A stretch of 64,000 bases of DNA from Telmatobacter sp. DSM 110680 (GTDB lineage: Bacteria; Acidobacteriota; Terriglobia; Terriglobales; Acidobacteriaceae), in NCBI RefSeq assembly GCF_039994875.1, contig NZ_CP121196.1, forward strand, positions 930,001 to 994,000. The letters run 5' to 3'. This document shows, piece after piece, positions 1 to 8,142 of the stretch (positions within the stretch are counted from its first letter, which is position 1; each line of letters begins with the position of its first letter). The translations under genes were made by a program, and so were the position numbers. The notes under the pieces are model-generated. The model did not search any database and was not told where the DNA came from. It worked only from the letters and a program-made list of their open reading frames with translations.

Positions 1-636
1 GCGATGGCGCTGCCACTCGATTCTTTCCACTGTGCGCGAGAGCTCGATGCGGCCGCCTGCCTCGCGCACTTTTTTCGCCACGAACTCCGGTAGAAGATCG
101 TAGCCGCCCTTGATGCGAAATACCTTGTCGCTGCTTATTTCCTCTTCTGCGTGTTGTTGCACAGCAAGTGCATGCACACCAATCTGGCGGTAGTCGGCCG
201 CATTGAAGCTCTGCACATAGTTGATGACTTCATCACGCTTTTCGGGCGAGAGATTCTGCAAGGGCGGGTAGTCGGCGAACGATAGATCAGGGCCCATCCA
301 GCGTTCGAGCCCGTTGAGGAACTTGAACATCTCGCCCTGCTCGTCGCACTTCTTCAGCTTCCCCTGCCGGTGGCAAATGTCCTTGCCGTCGAGTTCGTAG
401 GTCTCAAGCTCAGCTTCCCTGATCAGATCCCAAAGCTCCGGGGACTGCCCATGAACGAACTCGGCGCCCAATTCAGCAATCTCTCCCTGGTCCCGATGCG
501 TGCGAATGCGGCCACCCACACGATCGCGAGCCTCCAGTACCAGGACATGCCTGCCAGCCTCGGCGAGTTCCCGCGCCGCACAAAGGCCGGCCATCCCCGC
601 ACCGACCACGAGGACGCGCTTCGTCGTTGCATTCAT
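1..636 (-). CDS. Flavin monoamine oxidase family protein (N-terminal part; 3' end outside window)
   Basis: The minus strand is open from an ATG at 636 to the window edge, giving about 212 residues. Residues 6-40 form a typical FAD-binding Rossmann fold: the VVGAGMAGL glycine motif, then a beta strand ending in [10 protein letters not shown], which is the GG doublet of the amine-oxidase family. A GAEFVHG stretch near residue 55 fits the same family. Such enzymes oxidise amines or related substrates with FAD; the substrate cannot be told because the catalytic C-terminal part is missing. A second in-window ATG at 632 is out of frame. The gene is divergent from the phosphoesterase at 922, with about 285 bases between them. 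The family call is firm and the substrate is unknown. Confidence 0.85.
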   Translation of the reverse strand, partial: MNATTKRVLVVGAGMAGLCAARELAEAGRHVLVLEARDRVGGRIRTHRDQGEIAELGAEFVHGQSPELWDLIREAELETYELDGKDICHRQGKLKKCDEQGEMFKFLNGLERWMGPDLSFADYPPLQNLSPEKRDEVINYVQSFNAADYRQIGVHALAVQQHAEEEISSDKVFRIKGGYDLLPEFVAKKVREAGGRIELSRTVERIEWQRHR

Positions 637-921
637 AAGCATTTAGATGCGGAAGCGGATTCCCAGTCTTCGGAAATCGCCAGCTCAACGGGTTAATCCG
701 TTAGACCGCGTCGAGGAACATCCTACGCCGATCGCATCTTCGCGATGGATTCGCTCTCATCGAACGCCTATGCGCTCCGAGTGCGGAAGCGCCCGAATGG
801 CTCACACCCTGGATCGGGCACAATCTAACAGGCAGCGGCGATGCCCGGTTTAGGCGGCTCGCTCGATACCCACAAAGAACCCTTGCGAGCCAGGGAATCT
901 CAAAAGAAATCAGGATTCGAG

Positions 922-1917
922 ATGTTTTCAGTCCCACTACCAATTCGGCGCTATCTGCAGGCGTTTCTTGTGATTACGGTCTCTCTGCCAGCATTGGCCC
1001 AGGAAGTCTCAACGTCCGTTCCCGAGCCCGACGCCACCACCACCGTTCATCACATCAAGACGGTTTTCGTGATCGTAATGGAAAACCACAACTGGACGGG
1101 AAGCGGAAGCACCAGCATCAAGGGCAATTCCGAGGCGCCTTACATCAACTACACCCTGCTACCGATGGCGTCGTACGCCAATAACTACAACAATCCCCCC
1201 GGAAACCACCCCAGCCTGCCGAATTATCTGTGGCTCGAAGCTGGGACGAACTTCGGGATCTATGACGATGGTCCGCCCTCGCAGCATCCCCAGACAACCA
1301 GCGATCACCTCGTAAAGCTGCTTGAGAATGCGGGCATTTCCTGGCGGTCCTACGATGAAGACATCAGTGGCATTAACTGTCCGCTGACAAACCAGGGCGC
1401 TAGCGATTCCAACGGAAATCAGCTTTACCAGGTGCACCACAACCCGTTCGTGTATTTCAACGACCAGACCAACAACCGTTCAGCCTCTTCGGCGGAGTGC
1501 ATTGCGCACATTCGTCCCCTTACGCAGTTGGCGCACGATCTGACAGCGAACACGGTGGCGCGCTACAACTTCATTACGCCGAACGTGTGCGACGACATGC
1601 ATGACAGGTGCGGCGGCAACGCCATCGCTCACGGAGACGAATGGCTCAAAAAGACCGTGCCCATGATTCTCAACTCAACCGCTTATCGCAGCGGCGGAGC
1701 ACTTTTCATAACCTGGGACGAGGCGGCCAGCGGCAATGGCCCGGTGCCCATGATCGTGCTGTCGCCTTATGGGAAAGGCAATCACTATTCGAACTCCACC
1801 TATTACACGCATGGATCGACTCTGCGCACTATCCAGGAGATCTTCGGCGTGTACCCGCTAATTCGAAACGCCGGCAGTGAGACGGATCTGCGATCCCTGT
1901 TTTCAGTCTTCCCATAG
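922..1917 (+). CDS. Secreted phosphoesterase (acid phosphatase / phospholipase C family)
   Basis: I place the start at ATG 922, because the next residues (MFSVPLPIRRYLQAF...) form a signal peptide ending near ALAQ; an earlier ATG at 841 only adds a polar extension. The mature protein carries PF04185-type motifs: VIVMENHNW near the N terminus (metal site), PSLPNYL, a TPNVCDDMHD block, TWDEA, and the C-terminal HGSTLRTIQEIFGV. This family hydrolyses phosphate esters in the periplasm or outside the cell; members include AcpA-like acid phosphatases and phosphatidylinositol-phosphate phosphatases. Length (331 aa) fits. It stands alone, followed by a small secreted protein. Exact substrate not determinable. 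Confidence 0.85.
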   Translation: MFSVPLPIRRYLQAFLVITVSLPALAQEVSTSVPEPDATTTVHHIKTVFVIVMENHNWTGSGSTSIKGNSEAPYINYTLLPMASYANNYNNPPGNHPSLPNYLWLEAGTNFGIYDDGPPSQHPQTTSDHLVKLLENAGISWRSYDEDISGINCPLTNQGASDSNGNQLYQVHHNPFVYFNDQTNNRSASSAECIAHIRPLTQLAHDLTANTVARYNFITPNVCDDMHDRCGGNAIAHGDEWLKKTVPMILNSTAYRSGGALFITWDEAASGNGPVPMIVLSPYGKGNHYSNSTYYTHGSTLRTIQEIFGVYPLIRNAGSETDLRSLFSVFP

Positions 1918-2044
1918 CTCGCCGGAATCTGGCTTTCAACGAAATTGGTGCATATCAGGAACTGCCCATCCCCGATCCGCGTAGATAATGGTGCCGCGGG
2001 TCGGGTCGCCTTTGTCTCGTCCGCTGATGAAAAAGGAGAACACG

Positions 2045-2560
2045 ATGCGTAAGTTTGTCGTCTTTCTAGCAGCGGGGGCACTGCTGTCGCTTTCGGCGTT
2101 GTCGAGTGTCGCGCAAAACCATGCCGCCAGGAACGGCTCGGGCCAGCTCGTGATTGTCTTTAAAGACGGCCACCGGCAGACATTCAATTTTGCCGATGTG
2201 GCGCGCATCGAATTCTCCGGCAGCGGTGGCATCCCAGTCGGGGATTCAACTTCAGCGCCCGTAGGCGCTCCCCCCCGCGGCCATTTCCTGGGCAAGTGGG
2301 AGGTAGGGGACGGCAACGGGGGTACCTTTTACATCACTTTGGATGAAAGCGGCGACGCTCACCGCTCGCTCCGTAGTGTCCACGGCAAGTGGGCGTATGT
2401 GAATGGCGAAGCGAGAGTTACGTGGGATGATGGCGCGATGGACGCTATCCGCAAGGTGGGGGGAAAGGACCAGAAATACGCTTATCGAGCCGGCAAATCC
2501 TTCACCGATGAACCGGACAACGTGACCGACGCCCACAACACGACGGCGCGGCCTATCTAG
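2045..2560 (+). CDS. Small secreted protein of unknown function
   Basis: Start chosen at ATG 2045 because an AAGGAG ribosome site lies 8 bases upstream and the product begins with a clear signal peptide (MRKFVVFLAAGALLSLSAL, cleavage near SVAQ). The mature part is about 150 residues, rich in beta-type alternation. Its first section (VIVFKDGHRQTFNFADV) is a short motif I associate with secreted acidobacterial proteins. Its second (GKWEVGDGNGGTFYITLD... KWAYVNGEARVTWDDG) looks like a small beta barrel or lipocalin-like fold. No catalytic motif is seen. An in-frame ATG at 1988 has no ribosome site and is unlikely. Confidence 0.7.
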   Translation: MRKFVVFLAAGALLSLSALSSVAQNHAARNGSGQLVIVFKDGHRQTFNFADVARIEFSGSGGIPVGDSTSAPVGAPPRGHFLGKWEVGDGNGGTFYITLDESGDAHRSLRSVHGKWAYVNGEARVTWDDGAMDAIRKVGGKDQKYAYRAGKSFTDEPDNVTDAHNTTARPI

Positions 2561-2855
2561 CGCCGAATCCGGTTTGAGGTCATATTCGTCCGTTTCGTCT
2601 TCGAAGACGAGGCCGCCCGGAACCATATTCCGATTGGCTGCGTACCCTTACCTTAAGGGGATGTTCTCGCTTCGAAACTGAGGCTTGGCAGCGCTCCCAG
2701 CCGTCTATCGAATATCGCGGCGAATTGGGGAGAGATGCTGGTTTGTTCGGCACTCCAGCGTACTGTCATCGATTACGGCAGATTGCAGAGACAACCTTGC
2801 GTAAACTGAAAGCAGTTCCTCCGGTATGAGATAGAAAGAAGCGGATCGTTCTCTC

Positions 2856-4082
2856 ATGAGCATTCTCGAAGCCTTCAAACTCGCGCTTCAATCCCTGTGG
2901 GGAAACAAGATGCGCTCGATTCTCACCCTGGTTGGCGTGGTGATGGGCGTGGCGTCGGTAATTATGGTGCTCACCCTGGTGCAGGGGGCGAAGCGATTTA
3001 TCTCGACCAAGCTCTCCGGCTATGGTGCCGACGTGTTCACGGTGAACCGGATGTCGAGCGTGATTCTTTCCGCCGACGAATATTTCAGTTATCAGAAGCG
3101 CAAGATCATTCGCATCGAAGACTACGAGGCCATCAAGGATGGCTGCGATGCCTGTAGCGAAGTGGGCGCTTCGCTCTTCAAGAGCACAAACGTGGTGTAC
3201 AACGGCCACTCCAGCAACAACACAGGCATTCGCGGCTATACCGCGTCGATGATGTCGCTGAACAACGTTGACATTGCGCTAGGCCGGGGTTTCACGCCGG
3301 CTGACGAAGAGCACGCCTTCCACAATGCCATCGTGGGCTACGACATTGTCGACAACCTGATCGGCGGCGACGATCCGCTGGGCAAGGAAATCCGTGTCGA
3401 TGGGATTCCATTCACCATCATCGGAGTGGGTGACCGGCAAGGCAAAACACTGGGCCAGTCGCAGGACAATTGGGTGGCCGTCCCAATCACGACCTACCAG
3501 CAGATCTACGGCTATAACGATTCGGTGGACATCTATGCGCGCGTCACAGGCGGCTCGCAGGTGATGACGCATGCCGAGGACCAGGCGCGTGTCATCATGC
3601 GTGCGCGTCGACACCGGGCTCCCGGGCAACCGGATGATTTTGAAATTCAGACCAACGACACGTTTCTCGATATCGCCAACCAGTTGCTGGGCGTCTTTGC
3701 GTGGGTAGTGTTGGGACTTGGCTCGATTGCATTGGTGGTGGGTGGCGTGGTGATTATGAACATCATGCTGGTCAGCGTGACTGAGCGAACGCGGGAGATC
3801 GGCGTGCGTAAGGCGCTGGGGGCGAAGCAGCGGGATGTGCTGATGCAGTTCCTGATCGAGAGCGCTTCACTGTCATCGGTAGGGGGTATCTTCGGAGTGC
3901 TCCTGGGCGTGCTGGTGGGAAAGCTGATCACGATTTTTGTGGGTTTTCCGACCGCTGTGCCGATCTGGGCGATTTTTCTTGGCCTGATTCTCGCTAGCGC
4001 AGTCGGAATATTTTTTGGGGTATACCCGGCGAGCAAGGCTGCAAGACTGGATCCCGTGGTGGCACTTCGGGCAGAGATGTAA
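2856..4082 (+). CDS. MacB-like ABC transporter permease (FtsX domain), first of three
   Basis: The 408-residue protein has the MacB permease layout. There is one N-terminal membrane helix (about residues 17-40, with SILTLVGVVMGVASVI), a periplasmic MacB_PCD region (about 45-265), then three membrane helices in the FtsX domain (about 275-400). The mechanotransmission signature NIMLVSVTERTREIGVRKALGA is present. Permeases of this family work with a MacB-type ATPase and often a HlyD-type adaptor. None is encoded next to it here, so its ATPase is elsewhere or it acts as an orphan permease. Two related permeases follow at 4140 and 5515. It diverges more from them than they do from each other. The ribosome site is weak. 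Confidence 0.88.
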   Translation: MSILEAFKLALQSLWGNKMRSILTLVGVVMGVASVIMVLTLVQGAKRFISTKLSGYGADVFTVNRMSSVILSADEYFSYQKRKIIRIEDYEAIKDGCDACSEVGASLFKSTNVVYNGHSSNNTGIRGYTASMMSLNNVDIALGRGFTPADEEHAFHNAIVGYDIVDNLIGGDDPLGKEIRVDGIPFTIIGVGDRQGKTLGQSQDNWVAVPITTYQQIYGYNDSVDIYARVTGGSQVMTHAEDQARVIMRARRHRAPGQPDDFEIQTNDTFLDIANQLLGVFAWVVLGLGSIALVVGGVVIMNIMLVSVTERTREIGVRKALGAKQRDVLMQFLIESASLSSVGGIFGVLLGVLVGKLITIFVGFPTAVPIWAIFLGLILASAVGIFFGVYPASKAARLDPVVALRAEM

Positions 4083-4090
4083 AGAAACAG

Positions 4091-4126
4091 CTCGTAGTTC
4101 AGAGTTCGTAGTTCTTAGTTTTAGAG
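4091..4126. repeat. AGTTC-rich intergenic repeat
   Basis: Between the first and second permease genes the DNA reads as near-tandem copies of a TCGTAGTTC / AGAGTTCGTAGTTC / TTAGTTT unit. Similar AGTTC-rich stretches occur at 6774, 8071 and 26116, always just after a stop codon. Function unknown. Confidence 0.6.
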
Positions 4127-4139
4127 CGCGGAGCAACTC

Positions 4140-5396
4140 ATGCGAGGTCAACAAGCCGGCGAATCGGTCAAGATGGCTCTTCAAACCATTCGCACAAACA
4201 AGCTGCGATCGGGGCTCACCATCCTGGGCATTGTCATTGGTGTGACCACAGTGATCACGATTTCCTCGGTGATCAGTGGGCTTAACAATCGTGTACAGGA
4301 ATTTGTCAGTTCGCTGGGCAGCAATGTCTTCTGGGTATTTCACATGCCGGTGATCGGCGTGCGTCCCACCACGGAGATGCTGGCTCGCAAGAAGCTGAAC
4401 TTCGGCGATGTTGAAGCGCTTCGGACGCTGCCGCATGTGGTCGCCGCCGACGGTGGCTATCAGCACACCAAAAGCCAGTTTCGGGTCGGCGATGTCGCCG
4501 TTAAATACAACGGAAAGAAAATTGCCGGAACAATCCTGCAGGGTTCGACTTCACAGGTGGGAATGGTGACCGACCTTGTCTTTCTGCAGGGACGGCTTTG
4601 GAACGACGCTGAAGATCAGCGGGCAGAGCACGTGGTGGTACTGGGCCACGATACCTGGGAAGAGTTGTTTGGCGAACAGTATGCCATCGGTAAGGAAGTG
4701 AATGTCGAGTCCGGGATGTATACCGTGATTGGTGTCCTCGACAAGCAGAAACAGCCATTTGGCGGCGGCAAAAATCCGAACGACAACATGGCATATTTCC
4801 CACTTGCGACTTTTCACAATCTTCATCCAGAAGACAAGGACATGTGGGTCAGCGTGAAGTATGACGATCCTAAGAACAAGTCTCTTGTTGAAGAAGAAAT
4901 TCGAGAGCTATTGCGCGTACGGCGCAAGGTGAAGGTCAACAAAGATGACGACTTCGAGATATTCGGGCCTGATTCGCTGTCGAAATTGTGGAATCAGCTG
5001 ACCGGCGGCCTTGTTCTTTTCATGATTGCAGTTTCGAGTGTCGGCCTGATGGTGGGCGGCGTCGGTGTGATGAACATCATGCTGGTGAGCGTGACTGAGC
5101 GAACGCGTGAGATCGGAGTGCGCAAGGCAATCGGCGCCACCAAGCGAACGCTGCTGGTTCAATTCACGACAGAAGCGGTGACGCTGTGCGCCGTAGGGGG
5201 AGTTATCGGCATCCTTCTCGGCGCTATCTTTACGTGGATCATTTACTTCCTGCCCATCGGCTTGCCCGCAACCATGTCGACCATGTGGGTGCTCACGGGA
5301 TTTGGTGTCTCGTGCGCCATTGGGCTGATTTTCGGAATTTATCCCGCATGGAAGGCCGCGAACCTCGATCCGATCGAGGCTTTGCGGTATGAATGA
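4140..5396 (+). CDS. MacB-like ABC transporter permease (FtsX domain), second of three
   Basis: This 418-residue protein has one N-terminal helix (about 18-45, LRSGLTILGIVIGVTTVITI), a large periplasmic MacB_PCD region and three C-terminal FtsX helices. Its C-terminal signature MNIMLVSVTERTREIGVRK is shared with the other two permeases in the cluster. It is the same length as the product of 5515..6771 and near-identical over long blocks, including the 40-odd residues after LWNQLTGG, so the pair arose by tandem duplication. No ATP-binding partner is adjacent. The start at 4140 is supported by homology to the next gene's N terminus (MARGQTRESVKMAL against MRGQQAGESVKMAL). Confidence 0.88.
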   Translation: MRGQQAGESVKMALQTIRTNKLRSGLTILGIVIGVTTVITISSVISGLNNRVQEFVSSLGSNVFWVFHMPVIGVRPTTEMLARKKLNFGDVEALRTLPHVVAADGGYQHTKSQFRVGDVAVKYNGKKIAGTILQGSTSQVGMVTDLVFLQGRLWNDAEDQRAEHVVVLGHDTWEELFGEQYAIGKEVNVESGMYTVIGVLDKQKQPFGGGKNPNDNMAYFPLATFHNLHPEDKDMWVSVKYDDPKNKSLVEEEIRELLRVRRKVKVNKDDDFEIFGPDSLSKLWNQLTGGLVLFMIAVSSVGLMVGGVGVMNIMLVSVTERTREIGVRKAIGATKRTLLVQFTTEAVTLCAVGGVIGILLGAIFTWIIYFLPIGLPATMSTMWVLTGFGVSCAIGLIFGIYPAWKAANLDPIEALRYE

Positions 5397-5415
5397 ATTC
5401 ACAGTTTTGATTCTT

Positions 5416-5466
5416 AATTCGGAGTTTAGGTTTGCGGAACCCAGAACTTGGTTGGAACTCCGAATT
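5416..5466. repeat. Inverted repeat between permease genes
   Basis: AATTCGGAGTT at 5416-5426 pairs perfectly with AACTCCGAATT at 5456-5466 across 29 bases. It lies after the stop of the second permease and before the third. It could be a weak transcript hairpin or a member of the AGTTC repeat family, which shares the GAACTCCGAATTC-like core. There is no T-tract. Confidence 0.5.
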
Positions 5467-5514
5467 CGCAAGCGCATAATCGCACTGAACCTTCCCTAGA
5501 AAGTCAGGCTGGAC

Positions 5515-6771
5515 ATGGCCAGGGGACAGACGCGCGAATCCGTCAAGATGGCTCTCGATACGGTGAGAACCAACAAGCTTCGGTCGGGACTGACGATTCT
5601 CGGTATCGTTATCGGAGTCACCACCGTCATCACCATCTCCTCGGTGATCACTGGGCTCAACAACCGTGTGAATGACTGGGTCACCTCGATGGGTTCCAAC
5701 GTCTTCTGGGTATTTCACATGCCGCTCATTGGCGTGCGGCCTACGACCGAGATGCTTACCCGCAAGAAACTGAACCTGGATGATGTGATTGCGCTGCGCA
5801 CGCTGCCCCACGTGTTGGCCGTTGACGGCACGTATGAGCATGTCAATCAGCAGTTCCACGTGGGCGACGTCAGCGTGAAATACAACGGCAAAAAGGTGGC
5901 GGGCGCTTTCCTTGCGGGTTCAACCGCAGAGTTGGAGAGAGTTTCGGAACTCACCATGAAAGAAGGTCGATTCTGGACCGATGGTGAAGACGAGCGCCAC
6001 GCGCATGTCTGCGTGGTGGCCCACGACACTGCGGAAGAACTGTTTGGAGACACAGATCCGATCGGCAAGGACGTGAATGTCGCTTCCAGTCTTTTCACAG
6101 TGATTGGCGTACTGGAAAAGCGCAAGCAGCCCTTCGGCTCCGGCAAAAACCCGGGGGACAACGGCGTCTTCTTCCCCCTCGGTATCTTTCATAGCCTGTA
6201 TCCCGAACTGAAGGACATGTATATCAGCGTGAAATACGACGACCCGAAGAATAAATCGTTGGTCGAAGAAGAGATCCGCGAGATGATGCGTGTTCGCCGC
6301 AAGGTGAGAGCCGACAAGCCGGATAACTTTGAGATCTTCGGGCCCGACTCCATCTCGAAGTTGTGGAACCAGCTCACCGGCGGGCTGGTCCTTTTCATGA
6401 TCGCGGTCTCGAGTGTGGGTCTCATGGTGGGTGGCGTGGGCGTGATGAATATCATGCTGGTAAGCGTGACCGAACGCACCCGTGAAATCGGCGTGCGCAA
6501 GGCTATCGGCGCCACCAAGCGCGCATTGCTGCTGCAGTTCACGACCGAAGCGGTGACTCTGACTGCCTTAGGGGGAGTCTTCGGCATTCTGCTGGGCGCA
6601 GTATTTACGTGGATCATTTACTTCTTGCCGATCGGTTTGCCTGCAGCGATGTCCACAGTGTGGGTGGTCACCGGCTTTTGCGTTTCTTGCGCAATCGGTT
6701 TGATCTTCGGCATCTATCCTGCCTGGAAAGCTGCCAACCTTGATCCGATTGAAGCGCTGCGATACGAGTGA
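5515..6771 (+). CDS. MacB-like ABC transporter permease (FtsX domain), third of three
   Basis: This 418-residue permease has the same fold and length as its neighbour at 4140. It has an N-terminal helix at about 18-45, a periplasmic MacB_PCD domain, then three FtsX helices ending with the FGIYPAWKAANLDPIEAL tail that is identical in both. Differences cluster in the periplasmic domain, for example after the MLTRKKLN segment, which suggests that substrate-facing parts have diverged while the membrane part was conserved. Role inferred from the family: the membrane subunit of a mechanotransmission ABC exporter. No ATPase or adaptor is linked. Confidence 0.88.
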   Translation: MARGQTRESVKMALDTVRTNKLRSGLTILGIVIGVTTVITISSVITGLNNRVNDWVTSMGSNVFWVFHMPLIGVRPTTEMLTRKKLNLDDVIALRTLPHVLAVDGTYEHVNQQFHVGDVSVKYNGKKVAGAFLAGSTAELERVSELTMKEGRFWTDGEDERHAHVCVVAHDTAEELFGDTDPIGKDVNVASSLFTVIGVLEKRKQPFGSGKNPGDNGVFFPLGIFHSLYPELKDMYISVKYDDPKNKSLVEEEIREMMRVRRKVRADKPDNFEIFGPDSISKLWNQLTGGLVLFMIAVSSVGLMVGGVGVMNIMLVSVTERTREIGVRKAIGATKRALLLQFTTEAVTLTALGGVFGILLGAVFTWIIYFLPIGLPAAMSTVWVVTGFCVSCAIGLIFGIYPAWKAANLDPIEALRYE

Positions 6772-6773
6772 AA

Positions 6774-6840
6774 CAGTTCGCCGTTTTTAGTTCAGCGTTC
6801 ACAGTTAACGGTCCGTCTTGCGCAGCCGTACTTCGAACTG
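6774..6840. repeat. AGTTC-family intergenic repeat with inverted ends
   Basis: CAGTTCG at 6774-6780 and CGAACTG at 6834-6840 are inverted copies. Between them lie further TTAGTTCAGCGTTCACAGTT units. The element fills the gap between the third permease and the glycosyltransferase. Function unknown. Confidence 0.5.
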
Positions 6841-6868
6841 CGGACGCCCTTCCGCTAAACTAGTTTCC

Positions 6869-8056
6869 GTGAACACCCACACCTTCGCCCTGGCCGTTGA
6901 AGCGCTTACGACGGTTCTGGCAATTGCAGGGATGGCTTATTTTGTTTTCGCTATCGTTGCGGCGCGCGTGTTTCTCTCCTTGCGGCGCACTCCGCTCGCG
7001 GCCTTCGCACCGGGTGTGTCGATTCTGAAGTCTCTCAAGGGTCTCGATCCCGGCATGCTCGACGCGTTTCGCTCGCATTGCGGACAGACCTACACCGGCG
7101 AATTTGAGTTGCTGTTCGGCGTTTCATCTCTTGACGACCCCGCCGTTGCGGCCGTTCACCAGTTGCAGAGTGAATTTCCTGACCGCTCCATTCAATTAAT
7201 CGTGTGTCCCGCACGGCTTGGCAGCAACGGAAAAGTCAGCACTTTGGCGCAACTCGTGCCATACGCCCGGCATGCATTTCTGCTCGTCAACGATTCCGAC
7301 ATAACTGTAAGTCCGCATTATCTTGAGCAGGTCATGGCTCACTTCGCGCCCTTGCCTCAACAACCGGATCATGAAGCACCGAAGGCCGTCGGTCTTGTCA
7401 CTGCGCTCTATCGCGGTCGCGCCCACGGCACGCTCGGGTCTCATCTTGAATCGCTCGGCATCGCGACGGACTTCATGCCTAGCGTTTTGGTAGCGCGTTT
7501 GATTGAGAGTGGATTGCGCTACGGGCTCGGTTCCACGCTCGCGGTCAGTCGCGAGTCACTTGAGAAAATCGGTGGCTTCGAGACTCTTGTCGATCATCTC
7601 GCCGACGACTATGAACTGGGGGAGCGCATCTACAAAGCTGGATACCGTGTCGCTCTTTCGAGCGAAGTCGTAGAAACCAGCGTGCCAGCCTATGCCTGGA
7701 ACGGATTCTGTGATCATCAGCTTCGCTGGCTTCGCACCGTGCGCGATGCTCGCCCCGGCGGTTACTTAGGGTTGCTTTTCACGCAAGGGTTCACACTTGC
7801 GGTACTCAACATTCTTGCCAGCGGAGCGAGCCCGGTCAGCCTCTGGATTCTTGCGCTGAGTTTTTTCCTTCGGCTGACCCTGGCAATGACCGTCGGTGCC
7901 GAAGTCCTCGGCGACCACTCGGTGCTTCCGAGTCTTTGGCTACTGCCGGTGCGCGACCTTGTCGCTACGGGTCTATGGGTCGCGGGCTTCGCAGGAAACA
8001 CGATCGTCTGGCGCGGTGAACGATTTACAGTAAAGCGCGGCAAGTTGGTTGCCTGA
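6869..8056 (+). CDS. GT21 family glycosyltransferase (ceramide glucosyltransferase / HpnI-like)
   Basis: Start placed at GTG 6869, which gives a product beginning with a membrane helix (about residues 8-32); a TTG at 6818 would add 17 residues read from the repeat region. The catalytic region shows the GT21 pattern: a VNDSDITV block (aspartate motif), a DDYELGERI block (acidic base) and HQLRWLRTVRDARPGGY, the QxxRW-type motif. Two or more membrane helices follow at the C terminus. Known relatives are ceramide glucosyltransferases and HpnI, which adds N-acetylglucosamine to bacteriohopanetetrol. No other hopanoid gene is nearby, so the lipid acceptor is not assigned. The stop codon lies inside a strong hairpin. 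Confidence 0.78.
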   Translation: MNTHTFALAVEALTTVLAIAGMAYFVFAIVAARVFLSLRRTPLAAFAPGVSILKSLKGLDPGMLDAFRSHCGQTYTGEFELLFGVSSLDDPAVAAVHQLQSEFPDRSIQLIVCPARLGSNGKVSTLAQLVPYARHAFLLVNDSDITVSPHYLEQVMAHFAPLPQQPDHEAPKAVGLVTALYRGRAHGTLGSHLESLGIATDFMPSVLVARLIESGLRYGLGSTLAVSRESLEKIGGFETLVDHLADDYELGERIYKAGYRVALSSEVVETSVPAYAWNGFCDHQLRWLRTVRDARPGGYLGLLFTQGFTLAVLNILASGASPVSLWILALSFFLRLTLAMTVGAEVLGDHSVLPSLWLLPVRDLVATGLWVAGFAGNTIVWRGERFTVKRGKLVA

Positions 8057-8070
8057 CCGCAGGCAACCAA
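8045..8070. terminator. Hairpin over the glycosyltransferase stop codon (shared by convergent genes)
   Basis: TTGGTTGCCTG at 8045-8055 and CAGGCAACCAA at 8060-8070 form a perfect 11-bp stem with a 4-base loop. The TGA stop of the upstream gene (8054-8056) is inside it. The gene on the other strand ends at 8143. There is no T-run, so terminator function is inferred from position. Confidence 0.5.
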
Positions 8071-8142
8071 TAAGTTCGCAGTTCAAAGAGTTCGCGCGGA
8101 CTGGCAGATCAGCGGCTGACTAAGAAGTGTAACTTCCTATCG

